This document shows, piece after piece, positions 17,437 to 25,150 of a stretch of 64,000 nt of DNA; within the stretch, counting starts at the first letter, position 1, and the number at the start of each line of letters is the position of its first letter. The DNA comes from DAOUTY01 sp964453665 (lineage in GTDB: Bacteria > Chloroflexota > Dehalococcoidia > SZUA-161): contig CAYVQT010000006.1 in assembly GCA_964453665.1 (NCBI GenBank), positions 1-64,000 of the forward strand, read 5' to 3'. Under the pieces are notes generated by a model. It had not been told where the DNA came from and did no database searches. It saw only the letters and a program-made list of their open reading frames with translations. Made by a program: the position numbers and the translations under genes.

Positions 17437-18129
17437 ATGAAAACAATAGGCCTACTCGGTGGAATGATCTGGGAAAGCACAGGGCTCTACTATCGATATA
17501 TTAACCAGGGTGTGAAAGCCAGGCTTGGCGGCCTGCACTCGGCCCGAATTGCTATGGTGAGTGTCGATTTTCAAGAAATCGAGGGGTTGCAGCATAGCGG
17601 CGACTGGGTTCGTGCCGGAGAAATACTGGGTGAGGCCGCCCGCGGTATTGAAGCAGCAGGCGCCGATTTCCTGGTTATATGCACAAATACAATGCACAAG
17701 GTCGTACCGCAGATTGAGCGCGTAATCAGTATCCCTATATTTCACATAGCTGATGCTACGGCCCGCCGGATAAAGGAACGGGGGATGAATACGGTCGGGC
17801 TGTTGGGCACCAGGTTTACGATGGAGCAGGACTTCTACAGGGGTCGCCTCAGTGAAAGACATGGACTGAACGTTATAGTTCCGTCCGAATCAGAGCGCGA
17901 GGTCATCGACCGCATTATTTACGAGGAGTTGTGTCTGGGTATTATTAAGGATAAGTCCCGCAAGCGGTATCTGAGGATAATGGACGGGCTGCGCGAGCAG
18001 GGCGCTGAAGGGATCATCGAAGGTTGTACAGAGATCGCCATGCTTGTGCAGCAGGAACACACAGTCATTCCGCTGTTTGACACCACGGCCATTCACGCTG
18101 AAGAGGCGGTATCTTTAGCCCTGACGTAG
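17437..18129 (+). CDS. Aspartate/glutamate racemase family protein
   Basis: A 230-residue, PLP-independent amino acid racemase. The two catalytic cysteines of the family are present in VICTNTMHKV (near residue 87) and EGCTEIAML (near 193). The start MKTIGLLGGMIWEST is typical of aspartate racemases. It would interconvert L- and D-aspartate or a related acid in the cytosol, for example for cell wall or signalling use. Length is standard. The exact substrate is not fixed by sequence. Confidence 0.88.
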   Translation: MKTIGLLGGMIWESTGLYYRYINQGVKARLGGLHSARIAMVSVDFQEIEGLQHSGDWVRAGEILGEAARGIEAAGADFLVICTNTMHKVVPQIERVISIPIFHIADATARRIKERGMNTVGLLGTRFTMEQDFYRGRLSERHGLNVIVPSESEREVIDRIIYEELCLGIIKDKSRKRYLRIMDGLREQGAEGIIEGCTEIAMLVQQEHTVIPLFDTTAIHAEEAVSLALT

Positions 18130-18187
18130 CCGCTCGTACAGACGCAAAGTGTGATGTTTTTGGAGGCTTTCATCCCCCTCCCTCTAA

Positions 18188-18210
18188 CTCCCTCCCGCCA
18201 GGGGAGGGAG
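18188..18210. repeat. Short inverted repeat, 9-bp stem
   Basis: CTCCCTCCC and GGGAGGGAG enclose a five-base loop shortly after the racemase stop. It may act as a terminator, but no T run follows. Confidence 0.6.
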
Positions 18211-18220
18211 GAATAATACC

Positions 18221-18248
18221 GTAGGGGCACGGTCACCGTGCCCGCTAC
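18221..18248. repeat. Dispersed palindromic repeat (GTAGGGGC family)
   Basis: GGGCACGGT and ACCGTGCCC form a 9-bp stem with a one-base centre, flanked by GTAG and CTAC. Related palindromes occur at 18304, 26627, 61645 and 61695. Confidence 0.7.
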
Positions 18249-18303
18249 ATTGTGCATGGTACATACGTGTAGCGATCATATGTCGGTGGTCTTCGCTAAG
18301 TCC

Positions 18304-18329
18304 AGGGGCGACCTCATCGGGTCGCCCCT
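18304..18329. repeat. Dispersed palindromic repeat (GTAGGGGC family)
   Basis: AGGGGCGACC pairs perfectly with GGTCGCCCCT across a six-base loop; TACATG follows. The core ends in CGCCCCTAC like the other copies. Confidence 0.7.
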
Positions 18330-18428
18330 ACATGCTGCCGCTCATAGGATGTAATTGATCCCCTATCTCTCGATGGGAGAGGCTAAGCTTGCCCTGAGCC
18401 TGCCGAAGGATGAGGGTGAATCGATATT

Positions 18429-18460
18429 GGTGGGTTGCGTTGTCACTCCACCCACCCTAC
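18429..18460. repeat. Dispersed repeat (GGTGGGTT family), left flank of HEPN-like gene
   Basis: GGTGGGTTGCG and CCACCCACCCTAC form an imperfect inverted repeat. It is related, in opposite orientation, to the element at 19201-19230. Just upstream, 18385-18410 resembles the TGCCCTGAGCCTG...CGAAGG element seen near 34580. Confidence 0.6.
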
Positions 18461-18464
18461 TCGA

Positions 18465-19139
18465 CTATTTATTGTTAGACAAATTGCTTCCTTCGAGCTC
18501 CTCACCCCACAGACTCAGCTTACCCAAAAAATCCAAAGCCGTCTGGTAGTTTTGGAATGCTTCTTGGATCTCTAATGATGAAGTCCCTCTTAATATCAAC
18601 TGTGGATGTCGAACTAGATCCTCTTCCGTAATCTTGTTAGGTAACTCTTCACCATCAAAATCAGGAAGTCCCAAGGGCTCTATATAGTCCGGAGAGGAAT
18701 GGAGAACCGAATTCCGATATTCGAAGAGCGCACGCACCCTTTTGAGCAGCACCTTATCCCGCTTAATGTGTGGGCAAAACTCACATGCGAATTCAATTTT
18801 CTGCGGCAATGTAAGTCGTGAGTGTTTCGTTACTAGCACGCCCAAGAATCGCCGAATGTTTGCATCCCTAATGAGCAGAATTGGAATGGTAATAAACAAG
18901 TTTAGCCCCGTTTCGATGGCAGCTGCTGAGAATATGCTAGTCACAATGGCATGGTCTAGTTTTAGGTCGCCGGGGACGGTAATTGTCTTTGCCCGAGACT
19001 TCTTAATATAGCCGAGATGTCTCTTGGCTATGGCAAGCAATCTCCTTACCTCGCTATCCGAGTCAATAGCAAATCTGTCTGACATATCCCATCCCGTTCT
19101 GACTTTACGAGGCTGTGAGACTGAATCTATAAGACTCAA
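18465..19139 (-). CDS. HEPN-like protein of unknown function
   Basis: This 224-residue, mostly helical protein has FEYRNSVLHSSPDY near residues 144-157. RNSVLH fits the Rx4H motif of HEPN domains, which often cut RNA. A preceding CEFCPHIKRDKVLLKRVR stretch has Cys and His residues, and 80-100 is hydrophobic. I do not recognise a named family. It is bracketed by related repeats in inverted orientation (18429-18460 and 19201-19230), and both neighbours read on unrelated functions, so it looks like an inserted accessory gene. No partner nucleotidyltransferase or antitoxin is visible next to it. Confidence 0.6.
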   Translation of the reverse strand: MSLIDSVSQPRKVRTGWDMSDRFAIDSDSEVRRLLAIAKRHLGYIKKSRAKTITVPGDLKLDHAIVTSIFSAAAIETGLNLFITIPILLIRDANIRRFLGVLVTKHSRLTLPQKIEFACEFCPHIKRDKVLLKRVRALFEYRNSVLHSSPDYIEPLGLPDFDGEELPNKITEEDLVRHPQLILRGTSSLEIQEAFQNYQTALDFLGKLSLWGEELEGSNLSNNK

Positions 19140-19200
19140 ACTCCAAGCTTCGGTGCCATTTTAAACCTGATGGCTACGCTGGCACAAGGGCAAAGGTATG

Positions 19201-19230
19201 TAGGGTGGGTTCCGCAAAGCTGAACCCACC
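19201..19230. repeat. Dispersed repeat (GGTGGGTT family), right flank of HEPN-like gene
   Basis: TAGGGTGGGTTC and GAACCCACC form a stem around a nine-base loop. A related copy at 50341-50369 precedes rpsU. Confidence 0.65.
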
Positions 19231-19242
19231 TTTAACCCCTCC

Positions 19243-21684
19243 TCACCTCTCAGTCTGCACCCACAGCCTTTCGCCGTCGGTGATAAGCTCGATGGTCCCG
19301 TGCTCCGATGTGAGATACAGGTTATCATCTCCAACTACACCCACCAGCCTCTCAACCACATCTGCGCTGGGATGGCCGAACTCGTTTTCCGCTCCCACCG
19401 AGATAACCGCCACCTGAGGCTCAACCTCAGTGAGAAATTCAGCACAGCTTGAGGTAGCGGAACCGTGGTGGGGGACTTTGAGCGCCACGCTACTAAGCAT
19501 CGACCTGCTGTCGAGCAGACATTGCTCCGCCTCCTCGAAAATGTCCCCAGTAAGCAGCAGGCTGAAGTCGCCACACACCAGTCTCACCACGACAGAGTTG
19601 TTGTTCGCATCGGAAGCCGTGCCCCGAAGCAGGTCTGCCCCGGGATTGAGCACCTCCAGATACACATCTTCAGCCAGCTCGACCCGCTGTCCGGCCCCGG
19701 CGACAGTACATGCGATGGCTCTCTCTTCAATTACCCTGAACCACTCCCCGCAGACCAGGGAACCGCATTCCTGCTCACTCAACAGGACCTGATTTACCTC
19801 ATATCGCTGAATGACCTCAACCAGCCCTGTCAGGTGGTCCGCCTCATGGTGGGTAAGGATTACGAGTTCAATTGTACGATCATAGAAAGGCAGCCTATCG
19901 CCAAGCTCAAGACATATGCTCTCCGCGTCAGGGCCGCCATCAATAAGTACCTGCTGGTGGCCTTTCTGAACAAGGATGGCGTCGCCCTGCCCGACGTCGA
20001 AGAAAAAAACATGGAGCCGGTTATACGGAGCAGTGAACGCAGCAGTCCACACCAGCGCAGCCACGACAATAAGAGGGAAGATGACGAACCTGGCCGGCAC
20101 CAGCCTGAAGTGTTCATATATCGAAAATATGCCCGCTTTTACCCTGCGCATTTTAGTTCCCAAACTTGACCGGTTGATTCCCATCCACAGTACCGCACCC
20201 AGGATAGCATAGTACACCCAGACAAAGGAAGAACCGACCTCCTTCAGTTCAACGGAGGCAAAGGGGAGGGACGAGAAGAATCCGGTCACCTCTATTATGT
20301 AGCTGATAAACAGCCAGGCGACCCACCCCAGAACCTGCGCCAGAGCCGGGGCAAAGAGCCCGATAAACGCAACAGCGGCCGCGGTGCCAATCGCGCCCGG
20401 CAGTGCGGGCAGGGCGAACAGGTTCGCGGGGAGAGCCACCAGAGAGACCTGATGGAAGTAGTAGGCGATGATGGGCATGATGGCAAGGACAGCGCCCAGT
20501 GTGAACGAAAGGCTATCGACAACAAAGCCCAACGCTGTTCTACGCCCCTCCGTGATGCCGCATGTTCTTCTGCTCCACGACTGTATGTGCGGGGTCAGGA
20601 TTATGATCCCCGCCATAGCCGCAAAGCTCATCTGGAAGGATACATCATTCAAAATGGATGGGCTAAACCCTATCATGATTGCGGCGGCAAAGAGCAGCCA
20701 GGGCAGGGCGCTGCGCGGTCTGCCGAGATAATAGGCAAGAAGCCACAGGCTGACCATGATGGCGGCACGTACCGCTGAGATCTGTGCCCCGCTGAGCAGG
20801 ATATAGCCCCAGGTGGCCAGGAAGGGCAGCCAGAAGTAAAACGAGCGTCTTCTGCCGAAAACCGCCACAACGAGGCTGAACACGACTCCGCAGACGATAA
20901 AAATGTGTAGCCCGGAAATGGCGAGGATATGCGCCGTCCCCGCCTGTGAAAGTGAGGCCCTCAGTTCGTCGGGGATTGTGCTGCGTTCGCCGAGGAGAAC
21001 AGCCTGCGCCAGCGATGCCTGCGGTTCGTGGAGAGCGCTCTCCAGAGATTGGGACATCCTGTCCCTGAGCTGGTAAATCCACTCTTGAAACTTGAAGCCC
21101 TGCCCCGTTTCGAGAATCTCCACACGACCAGGATAGCTGATAAGCGAGTGTATACCCCGTCGGGCGAGGTAATCCCGCCAGTCGAAGTCCTCGAATTCGG
21201 GAGGGGTCTCCACCTCACCTTCGACCTGAAGCAGATCGCCGTATCGATAATAGGGTGAATCGCGCGATACCTGAGAAGGCAGAGAGTCGGGAGGAGATAA
21301 CCCGGGCAGGTATACCAGGGCTGTCCCTGAGACCTCTCTCCATTCATCTCCTGCACTTATCTCCCGAGCCTCGAGGTGAAGAGCTACAAGGCCGTTTGTC
21401 GTTTCGGGGTCGGCATCTACCAGCCCCCTTATCTGCACCGTGCCCCCGTCGTTATAGAACCGGAGTGCGCTTTCATCCACAGAAGGAACCGCTGCCTGGA
21501 AGCGAAAGAAGCCGCCCAGAAGAGCGGCGAGGCACAGCAGTAGAAGTATTACCCGGCCGCCGCGCAGGAGAATGCCGAGAAGCGCGACCCCCGCGATGAC
21601 GGCGATGGCTACCCAGTAGGAGCCAGCCCACATACCCGAGTAAATCCCGACGATCCAGGACGAACTCAGGTAGATGAGCTTCAT
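19243..21684 (-). CDS. comEC: ComEC/Rec2 DNA-uptake channel protein
   Basis: The 813-residue protein has the three family parts. An N-terminal soluble domain is flanked by membrane helices; the Competence domain with LAISGLHIFIVCGVVFSL (near 250) follows, with many helices; and a C-terminal metallo-beta-lactamase-like domain contains DVGQGDAILVQ, LIDGGPD, LTHHEADHLTGL and KVPHHGSATSS. It would carry single-stranded DNA across the cytoplasmic membrane during natural transformation. comEA lies about 110 bases upstream in the same direction. Length is typical. Confidence 0.93.
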   Translation of the reverse strand: MKLIYLSSSWIVGIYSGMWAGSYWVAIAVIAGVALLGILLRGGRVILLLLCLAALLGGFFRFQAAVPSVDESALRFYNDGGTVQIRGLVDADPETTNGLVALHLEAREISAGDEWREVSGTALVYLPGLSPPDSLPSQVSRDSPYYRYGDLLQVEGEVETPPEFEDFDWRDYLARRGIHSLISYPGRVEILETGQGFKFQEWIYQLRDRMSQSLESALHEPQASLAQAVLLGERSTIPDELRASLSQAGTAHILAISGLHIFIVCGVVFSLVVAVFGRRRSFYFWLPFLATWGYILLSGAQISAVRAAIMVSLWLLAYYLGRPRSALPWLLFAAAIMIGFSPSILNDVSFQMSFAAMAGIIILTPHIQSWSRRTCGITEGRRTALGFVVDSLSFTLGAVLAIMPIIAYYFHQVSLVALPANLFALPALPGAIGTAAAVAFIGLFAPALAQVLGWVAWLFISYIIEVTGFFSSLPFASVELKEVGSSFVWVYYAILGAVLWMGINRSSLGTKMRRVKAGIFSIYEHFRLVPARFVIFPLIVVAALVWTAAFTAPYNRLHVFFFDVGQGDAILVQKGHQQVLIDGGPDAESICLELGDRLPFYDRTIELVILTHHEADHLTGLVEVIQRYEVNQVLLSEQECGSLVCGEWFRVIEERAIACTVAGAGQRVELAEDVYLEVLNPGADLLRGTASDANNNSVVVRLVCGDFSLLLTGDIFEEAEQCLLDSRSMLSSVALKVPHHGSATSSCAEFLTEVEPQVAVISVGAENEFGHPSADVVERLVGVVGDDNLYLTSEHGTIELITDGERLWVQTER

Positions 21685-21703
21685 GCTTATCCCTCAGACG
21701 GAA

Positions 21704-21791
21704 TTCGTCGCCACAGGCGTTTCGCCCTGAGGCTCTCTACGAGCCTGAGCCTCAGAGCAGAGGGCAAGCCCGAAGGGAGTGGCAACGCTAC
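21704..21791. repeat. 88-bp dispersed element, copy A
   Basis: This gap between comEC and comEA is identical at 82 of 88 positions to the reverse complement of 51361-51448. It contains an internal inverted repeat (CTGAGGCTC with GAGCCTGAG) and ends in GGCAACGCTAC. Confidence 0.85.
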
Positions 21792-21801
21792 GTTAGCGTG
21801 G

Positions 21802-22326
21802 TCAGCGCACGGTTATTTTATCCCTCAGGTTCTCGAGGGTCGCCGGGCCGATTCCATCCACTCTCGTCAGGTCGTCGATCTGCTGAAAAGGGCCGTTCTC
21901 GCCGCGATAGTCTATGATTCTCTGGGCGAGGACCTCACCGATTCCGGGCAGGGCCTCCAGCAACCACGCATCAGCGGTGTTGAGGTTGATCTTTTGAGGG
22001 ACATCGCCTATTCCATAGACATGGATCCGGTTACTGTCTCTCAGAGAGGCAGCGAGATTGACCGTGCCCTGGTCCGCATAGGAGGTAAAGCCACCGGCAG
22101 CCTGGATAGCATCCTCGATGAGGCCGCCATCCGCCAGTGTGTAGACTCCCGGATTGGCTACCTCTCCCTCGACATAGACAGTAATCTCAGACGATGGCGA
22201 TGATATGACAACCTCGGTAGAGTGGGGCAAAGAGGTCAGGCGATAGAGCAGCACAGCCCCGCCAATAACGATAATGATTACTAATATAACAATACTGTAC
22301 GTGCGGTAACGCTTCAACCGGCTCAT
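21802..22326 (-). CDS. comEA: ComEA-like DNA-binding competence protein
   Basis: The 174-residue protein has an N-terminal membrane anchor (residues 10-30, IVILVIIIVIGGAVLL), an SLBB domain with VYVEGEVANPGVYTL near 50-64, and a C-terminal pair of helix-hairpin-helix motifs, LNTADAWLLEALPGIGEV and RVDGIGPATLENLRDKI. It binds incoming DNA at the outer face of the membrane and passes it to ComEC, which is encoded next. Length and domain order are those of the family. Confidence 0.92.
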   Translation of the reverse strand: MSRLKRYRTYSIVILVIIIVIGGAVLLYRLTSLPHSTEVVISSPSSEITVYVEGEVANPGVYTLADGGLIEDAIQAAGGFTSYADQGTVNLAASLRDSNRIHVYGIGDVPQKINLNTADAWLLEALPGIGEVLAQRIIDYRGENGPFQQIDDLTRVDGIGPATLENLRDKITVR

Positions 22327-22408
22327 AGTCTATACCAGGGTTAATGCCCTATCACTCCCTCTTCATATTGATGCCCAACAAATCTGCCTCATCGCACTTT
22401 GCCTATTA

Positions 22409-23011
22409 TCATCTGTCAGATTCAGAGTCCCGCGAAGCCCCCGCATCCAGTCGAGACATCCTGAGCAGAAGTCCGAAAAGGCCGTCCTCAAGCTTCTGCC
22501 GCTCTTCGGCAACCTTCCTCAACTCACGCTTATTTTCAGTTGGCCGCCATATCTTATGCTCGCCCCGTGCGGGGCCCGCCGTAACGTCCAGCGTAACCCT
22601 GGCATCGCTGACTACATCCAGCACCTCACTCTGGACAGGGCTCTGTGCTTCCCCCCTGGTGCTGTAGGCCTCCCCTTCTACGCTTATCCTGGCAATTGTC
22701 CTCATGGTATACCGACTCTGTCTGATGAACTGTGTACCCAAATTTGTCAGCAGAATTGTGGGCAGCAGAAGAATGCCAAACCAGAGATAAGCCAAATCAC
22801 GACGTGGGAAATCGCTCTTTCCCAGAAGCTCACTCTTGAATATAGCCATGCTGCCGATAGCGTCAGGCTCTGCTTTCAGCGGCTCGTACTCATGCACATA
22901 GCCCAGTTCATCCAGGAAATCGTGCAGAGCCCTGAACAGCTTCCGAGGGGAAGCTACCCTGACGTCCCATTTCCTCTGCGTTGAAGCGACCTCCGATTTA
23001 GACGAAGCCAA
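22409..23011 (-). CDS. Hypothetical protein with one membrane segment
   Basis: A 200-residue protein of no recognised family. The first 65 residues are charged (RKLFRALHDFLDELGY), then LAYLWFGILLLPTILLTNLG near 74-93 gives one transmembrane helix, and the rest is polar with a coiled-coil-like end (RELRKVAEERQKLEDGLF). It lies upstream of comEA in the same direction, about 80 bases away, so it may be co-transcribed with the competence genes. No functional motif is seen. Confidence 0.6.
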   Translation of the reverse strand: MASSKSEVASTQRKWDVRVASPRKLFRALHDFLDELGYVHEYEPLKAEPDAIGSMAIFKSELLGKSDFPRRDLAYLWFGILLLPTILLTNLGTQFIRQSRYTMRTIARISVEGEAYSTRGEAQSPVQSEVLDVVSDARVTLDVTAGPARGEHKIWRPTENKRELRKVAEERQKLEDGLFGLLLRMSRLDAGASRDSESDR

Positions 23012-23345
23012 TATTCACCTCCATCATGGTGCTGGAGTCCAATAGGTCAATAGTCGGCAATTACAGTAACACTTCTTGAGATATTCTATTGCGATGCATA
23101 TACTATCACAAGAAGCCTTGTATCGAAAATACCGCAGCCATGTAAATCCTCAAGTCATTGCAGGACACTTCGAAGCATTAGTATAAAACTGAATATATGA
23201 ACATCGAAAAGTAATCTATAGTCGATTTCGTGGTCCGTTCTGGTAATCTCACAACAGGTCGGGTTGCATTTCACCACTTCTGCCCCGCTTCACTTGATAC
23301 CGAAGTCCAAAATATGATAAGATACACAAGGCTTAGGAGTTTGTT
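23012..23345 (+). promoter_or_regulatory. Divergent intergenic region with predicted promoter for the small zinc-finger-like gene
   Basis: No gene is seen in these 334 bases. TTGATA (23294-23299) and TAAGAT (23318-23323) with an 18-base spacer make a fair promoter. AGGAG at 23335-23339 is the ribosome site of the small gene starting at 23346. Confidence 0.4.
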
Positions 23346-23525
23346 TTGCGCTTAGTGAAGTTAATCAGTAAAAAAAACCTCTCGTGTTCCTACTGCTCTC
23401 AGCAGATCGATGCGGGAGAGGTGTATATCAACCTTAAGGGTACACCAAAAGAAACACAGGGGCTGTCGGGCCCGCTGCACTTCTCTTGCTTCACTCACTG
23501 GTTCAACCGCGTGCCTGCTAAATAG
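23346..23525 (+). CDS. Small CxxC...HxxC zinc-finger-like protein, 59 residues
   Basis: A TTG-started frame with AGGAG six bases upstream. It holds CSYC (about residues 14-17), then DAGEVYINLKGTP, then HFSCFTHWFNR, so Cys, Cys, His/Cys and His are spaced like a small zinc-binding knuckle (compare LIM- or PARP-type fingers). It ends at TAG 23523-23525. An overlapping frame on the other strand has no such pattern. The function is unknown; a DNA- or protein-contact role is plausible for this fold. Confidence 0.6.
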   Translation: MRLVKLISKKNLSCSYCSQQIDAGEVYINLKGTPKETQGLSGPLHFSCFTHWFNRVPAK

Positions 23526-23800
23526 CTGACGAATGCACATACATGGCTGACCAGAGTAACCGTCAGGGCCAGCGGCAGCGATAGGATTGCCGTTTATCAT
23601 CTTCACCTCGCCAATCAGTATCCAATCAGCCCAGGCATTTCAGGCCGGGACATCATGTACGGATACTTTTCCTTCTCATGAACTCAATTGTCGATGGTTT
23701 ATACTATCCAACGAAAAATGCGAATTAGCATGCCTGAAACCGAACTCTAAATGAGTTTCAATGCAGACTGTCACGCGAAACGAGATTGCAGGAGGCACTC

Positions 23801-24106
23801 ATGGATAAGCGCATAATAGAAGAACTGACCAACGTCGACTACCTAAATTCGGAATTGAAAGATATCTTTCTTCACAAACTTGAGGTGCTGGTTGGAACAG
23901 CTCAAGCATATGTAACAAACGAGTCCCCAATAGCAGGCAAGAAGCTTGCTGACCTGCTGAAAACCCTTGAGGAAGCAACAGAGGAGGCGGGTGCGGATAG
24001 ACTCATAACAATACTTCCCCTACTTGTTGAACTGATGGCCGACTCACTCGTCGAGCTTATTGCCGATAATAACCGCCGCCTTCTGGAGCTGCTGGCCAAA
24101 GACTAG
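23801..24106 (+). CDS. Hypothetical helical protein
   Basis: A 101-residue acidic protein, likely all helical, with leucine-rich heptad-like stretches (LKDIFLHKLEVLVGTA; LLVELMADSLVELIADN). ATG 23801 is preceded by AGGAGG at 23790-23795, better than the open TTG at 23786. I recognise no family. It stands alone between the small zinc-finger-like gene and the DUF169 gene, which reads convergently. The start choice is well supported; the function is not. Confidence 0.6.
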   Translation: MDKRIIEELTNVDYLNSELKDIFLHKLEVLVGTAQAYVTNESPIAGKKLADLLKTLEEATEEAGADRLITILPLLVELMADSLVELIADNNRRLLELLAKD

Positions 24107-24231
24107 ATAGCAGGAGAGCAGCGCACTTCCGGACCAGTTTTACCAGGCAAAATTCAGGGGTTATTCCGAACTTCTCTAAGCGGGCAACGCCGAGGCGCTC
24201 ATAACTGTCATGTTACTAAACCTTCCGCCTC

Positions 24232-25053
24232 CTACGCCTTCAACTTCATAAGTTCCTTCCAGGTATTCCTCTCCAGGAAGCTTCCCGGCACACTCGCTTC
24301 CATCTCCTCAAACATCACTAAGGGGACAGCGAAGGTCATTAGATCGTCCTTGAGCTGGCGTTTTATCTGGACCCTTGCGGAGATATCAACCAGACCGACC
24401 ACCGCTCTCGGCTTTTCCCTTCGAGCCTCACTGAAGGGATAGATGCCGATCGACTGGCAGCCGGCGGCATATGGAATAATCACGCTCTCGTTGTCACCCC
24501 TACCGTAGTTGGCCAGTATGACCAGTGCCGAGAGCTGGTCGGCATCGGCGAGGAAGACTATAACCTCAGGCTTTTCCTTCTCCAGGTCGACATCCCTGAG
24601 CGGCTTGAACACGACATATTCGAACGGCACATCGACTATGGGCAGGCAGTCGACGAACTTCTTCACCAGCTCCGGGGTCTTTAAGTATCTCTCGCCGTGG
24701 ACAAGGTCATCATAGAGTTCTTCACCAACGAACGGCTTTATCTGCTCGACCAGCTTCATGCCCGGCTCCCATTGCTCGTAGCCCACCGATAAAAAGTAAC
24801 AGAACCCCTCCACTCCTCCGGGGAAGTTCAGGTACTGGTTTCCAAATCCGAGTCCGGTCCCGCCGCCGGGGCAGCCGAAGGTCCTGCGGTCAAACACGGC
24901 CGTGTTTCCGCGGACGGCTGTCGCCAGCATAGACATGACACAGCCGAACTTCCCTTCCTTGAACTGCTTCGCACCCCCGGGTCTTTCGTTCGTCAGCATT
25001 ATAGCCACAGGCTCGTATTTAAGAGACAGTGCCTCAGTAATTGTGCTTTCCAT
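24232..25053 (-). CDS. DUF169 family protein
   Basis: The 273-residue protein matches the DUF169 pattern: LKYEPVAIMLTNERP near the start, the FGCVMSML Cys segment, FGCPGGGTGLGFG near 59-71, and GEERLK-like text replaced here by GERYLKTPELV. The family is common in anaerobes, and its conserved cysteines suggest metal or Fe-S binding; the function is unknown. GGGGGT lies seven bases before the ATG. It is next to the acyl-CoA synthetase gene on the same strand, about 100 bases apart. Confidence 0.82.
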   Translation of the reverse strand: MESTITEALSLKYEPVAIMLTNERPGGAKQFKEGKFGCVMSMLATAVRGNTAVFDRRTFGCPGGGTGLGFGNQYLNFPGGVEGFCYFLSVGYEQWEPGMKLVEQIKPFVGEELYDDLVHGERYLKTPELVKKFVDCLPIVDVPFEYVVFKPLRDVDLEKEKPEVIVFLADADQLSALVILANYGRGDNESVIIPYAAGCQSIGIYPFSEARREKPRAVVGLVDISARVQIKRQLKDDLMTFAVPLVMFEEMEASVPGSFLERNTWKELMKLKA

Positions 25054-25150
25054 TTTCTTACCCCCAGTACTGAATCTTACATCAAGGCCTTCTAAATATA
25101 TATATCGATAATCTGGCTAATCCCGGTGGAATTCCGCATGGCAATTTATG

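Noticed and set aside
19465..20169. 234-codon plus-strand frame inside comEC
   Set aside because: Antisense to the metallo-beta-lactamase-like domain of ComEC.
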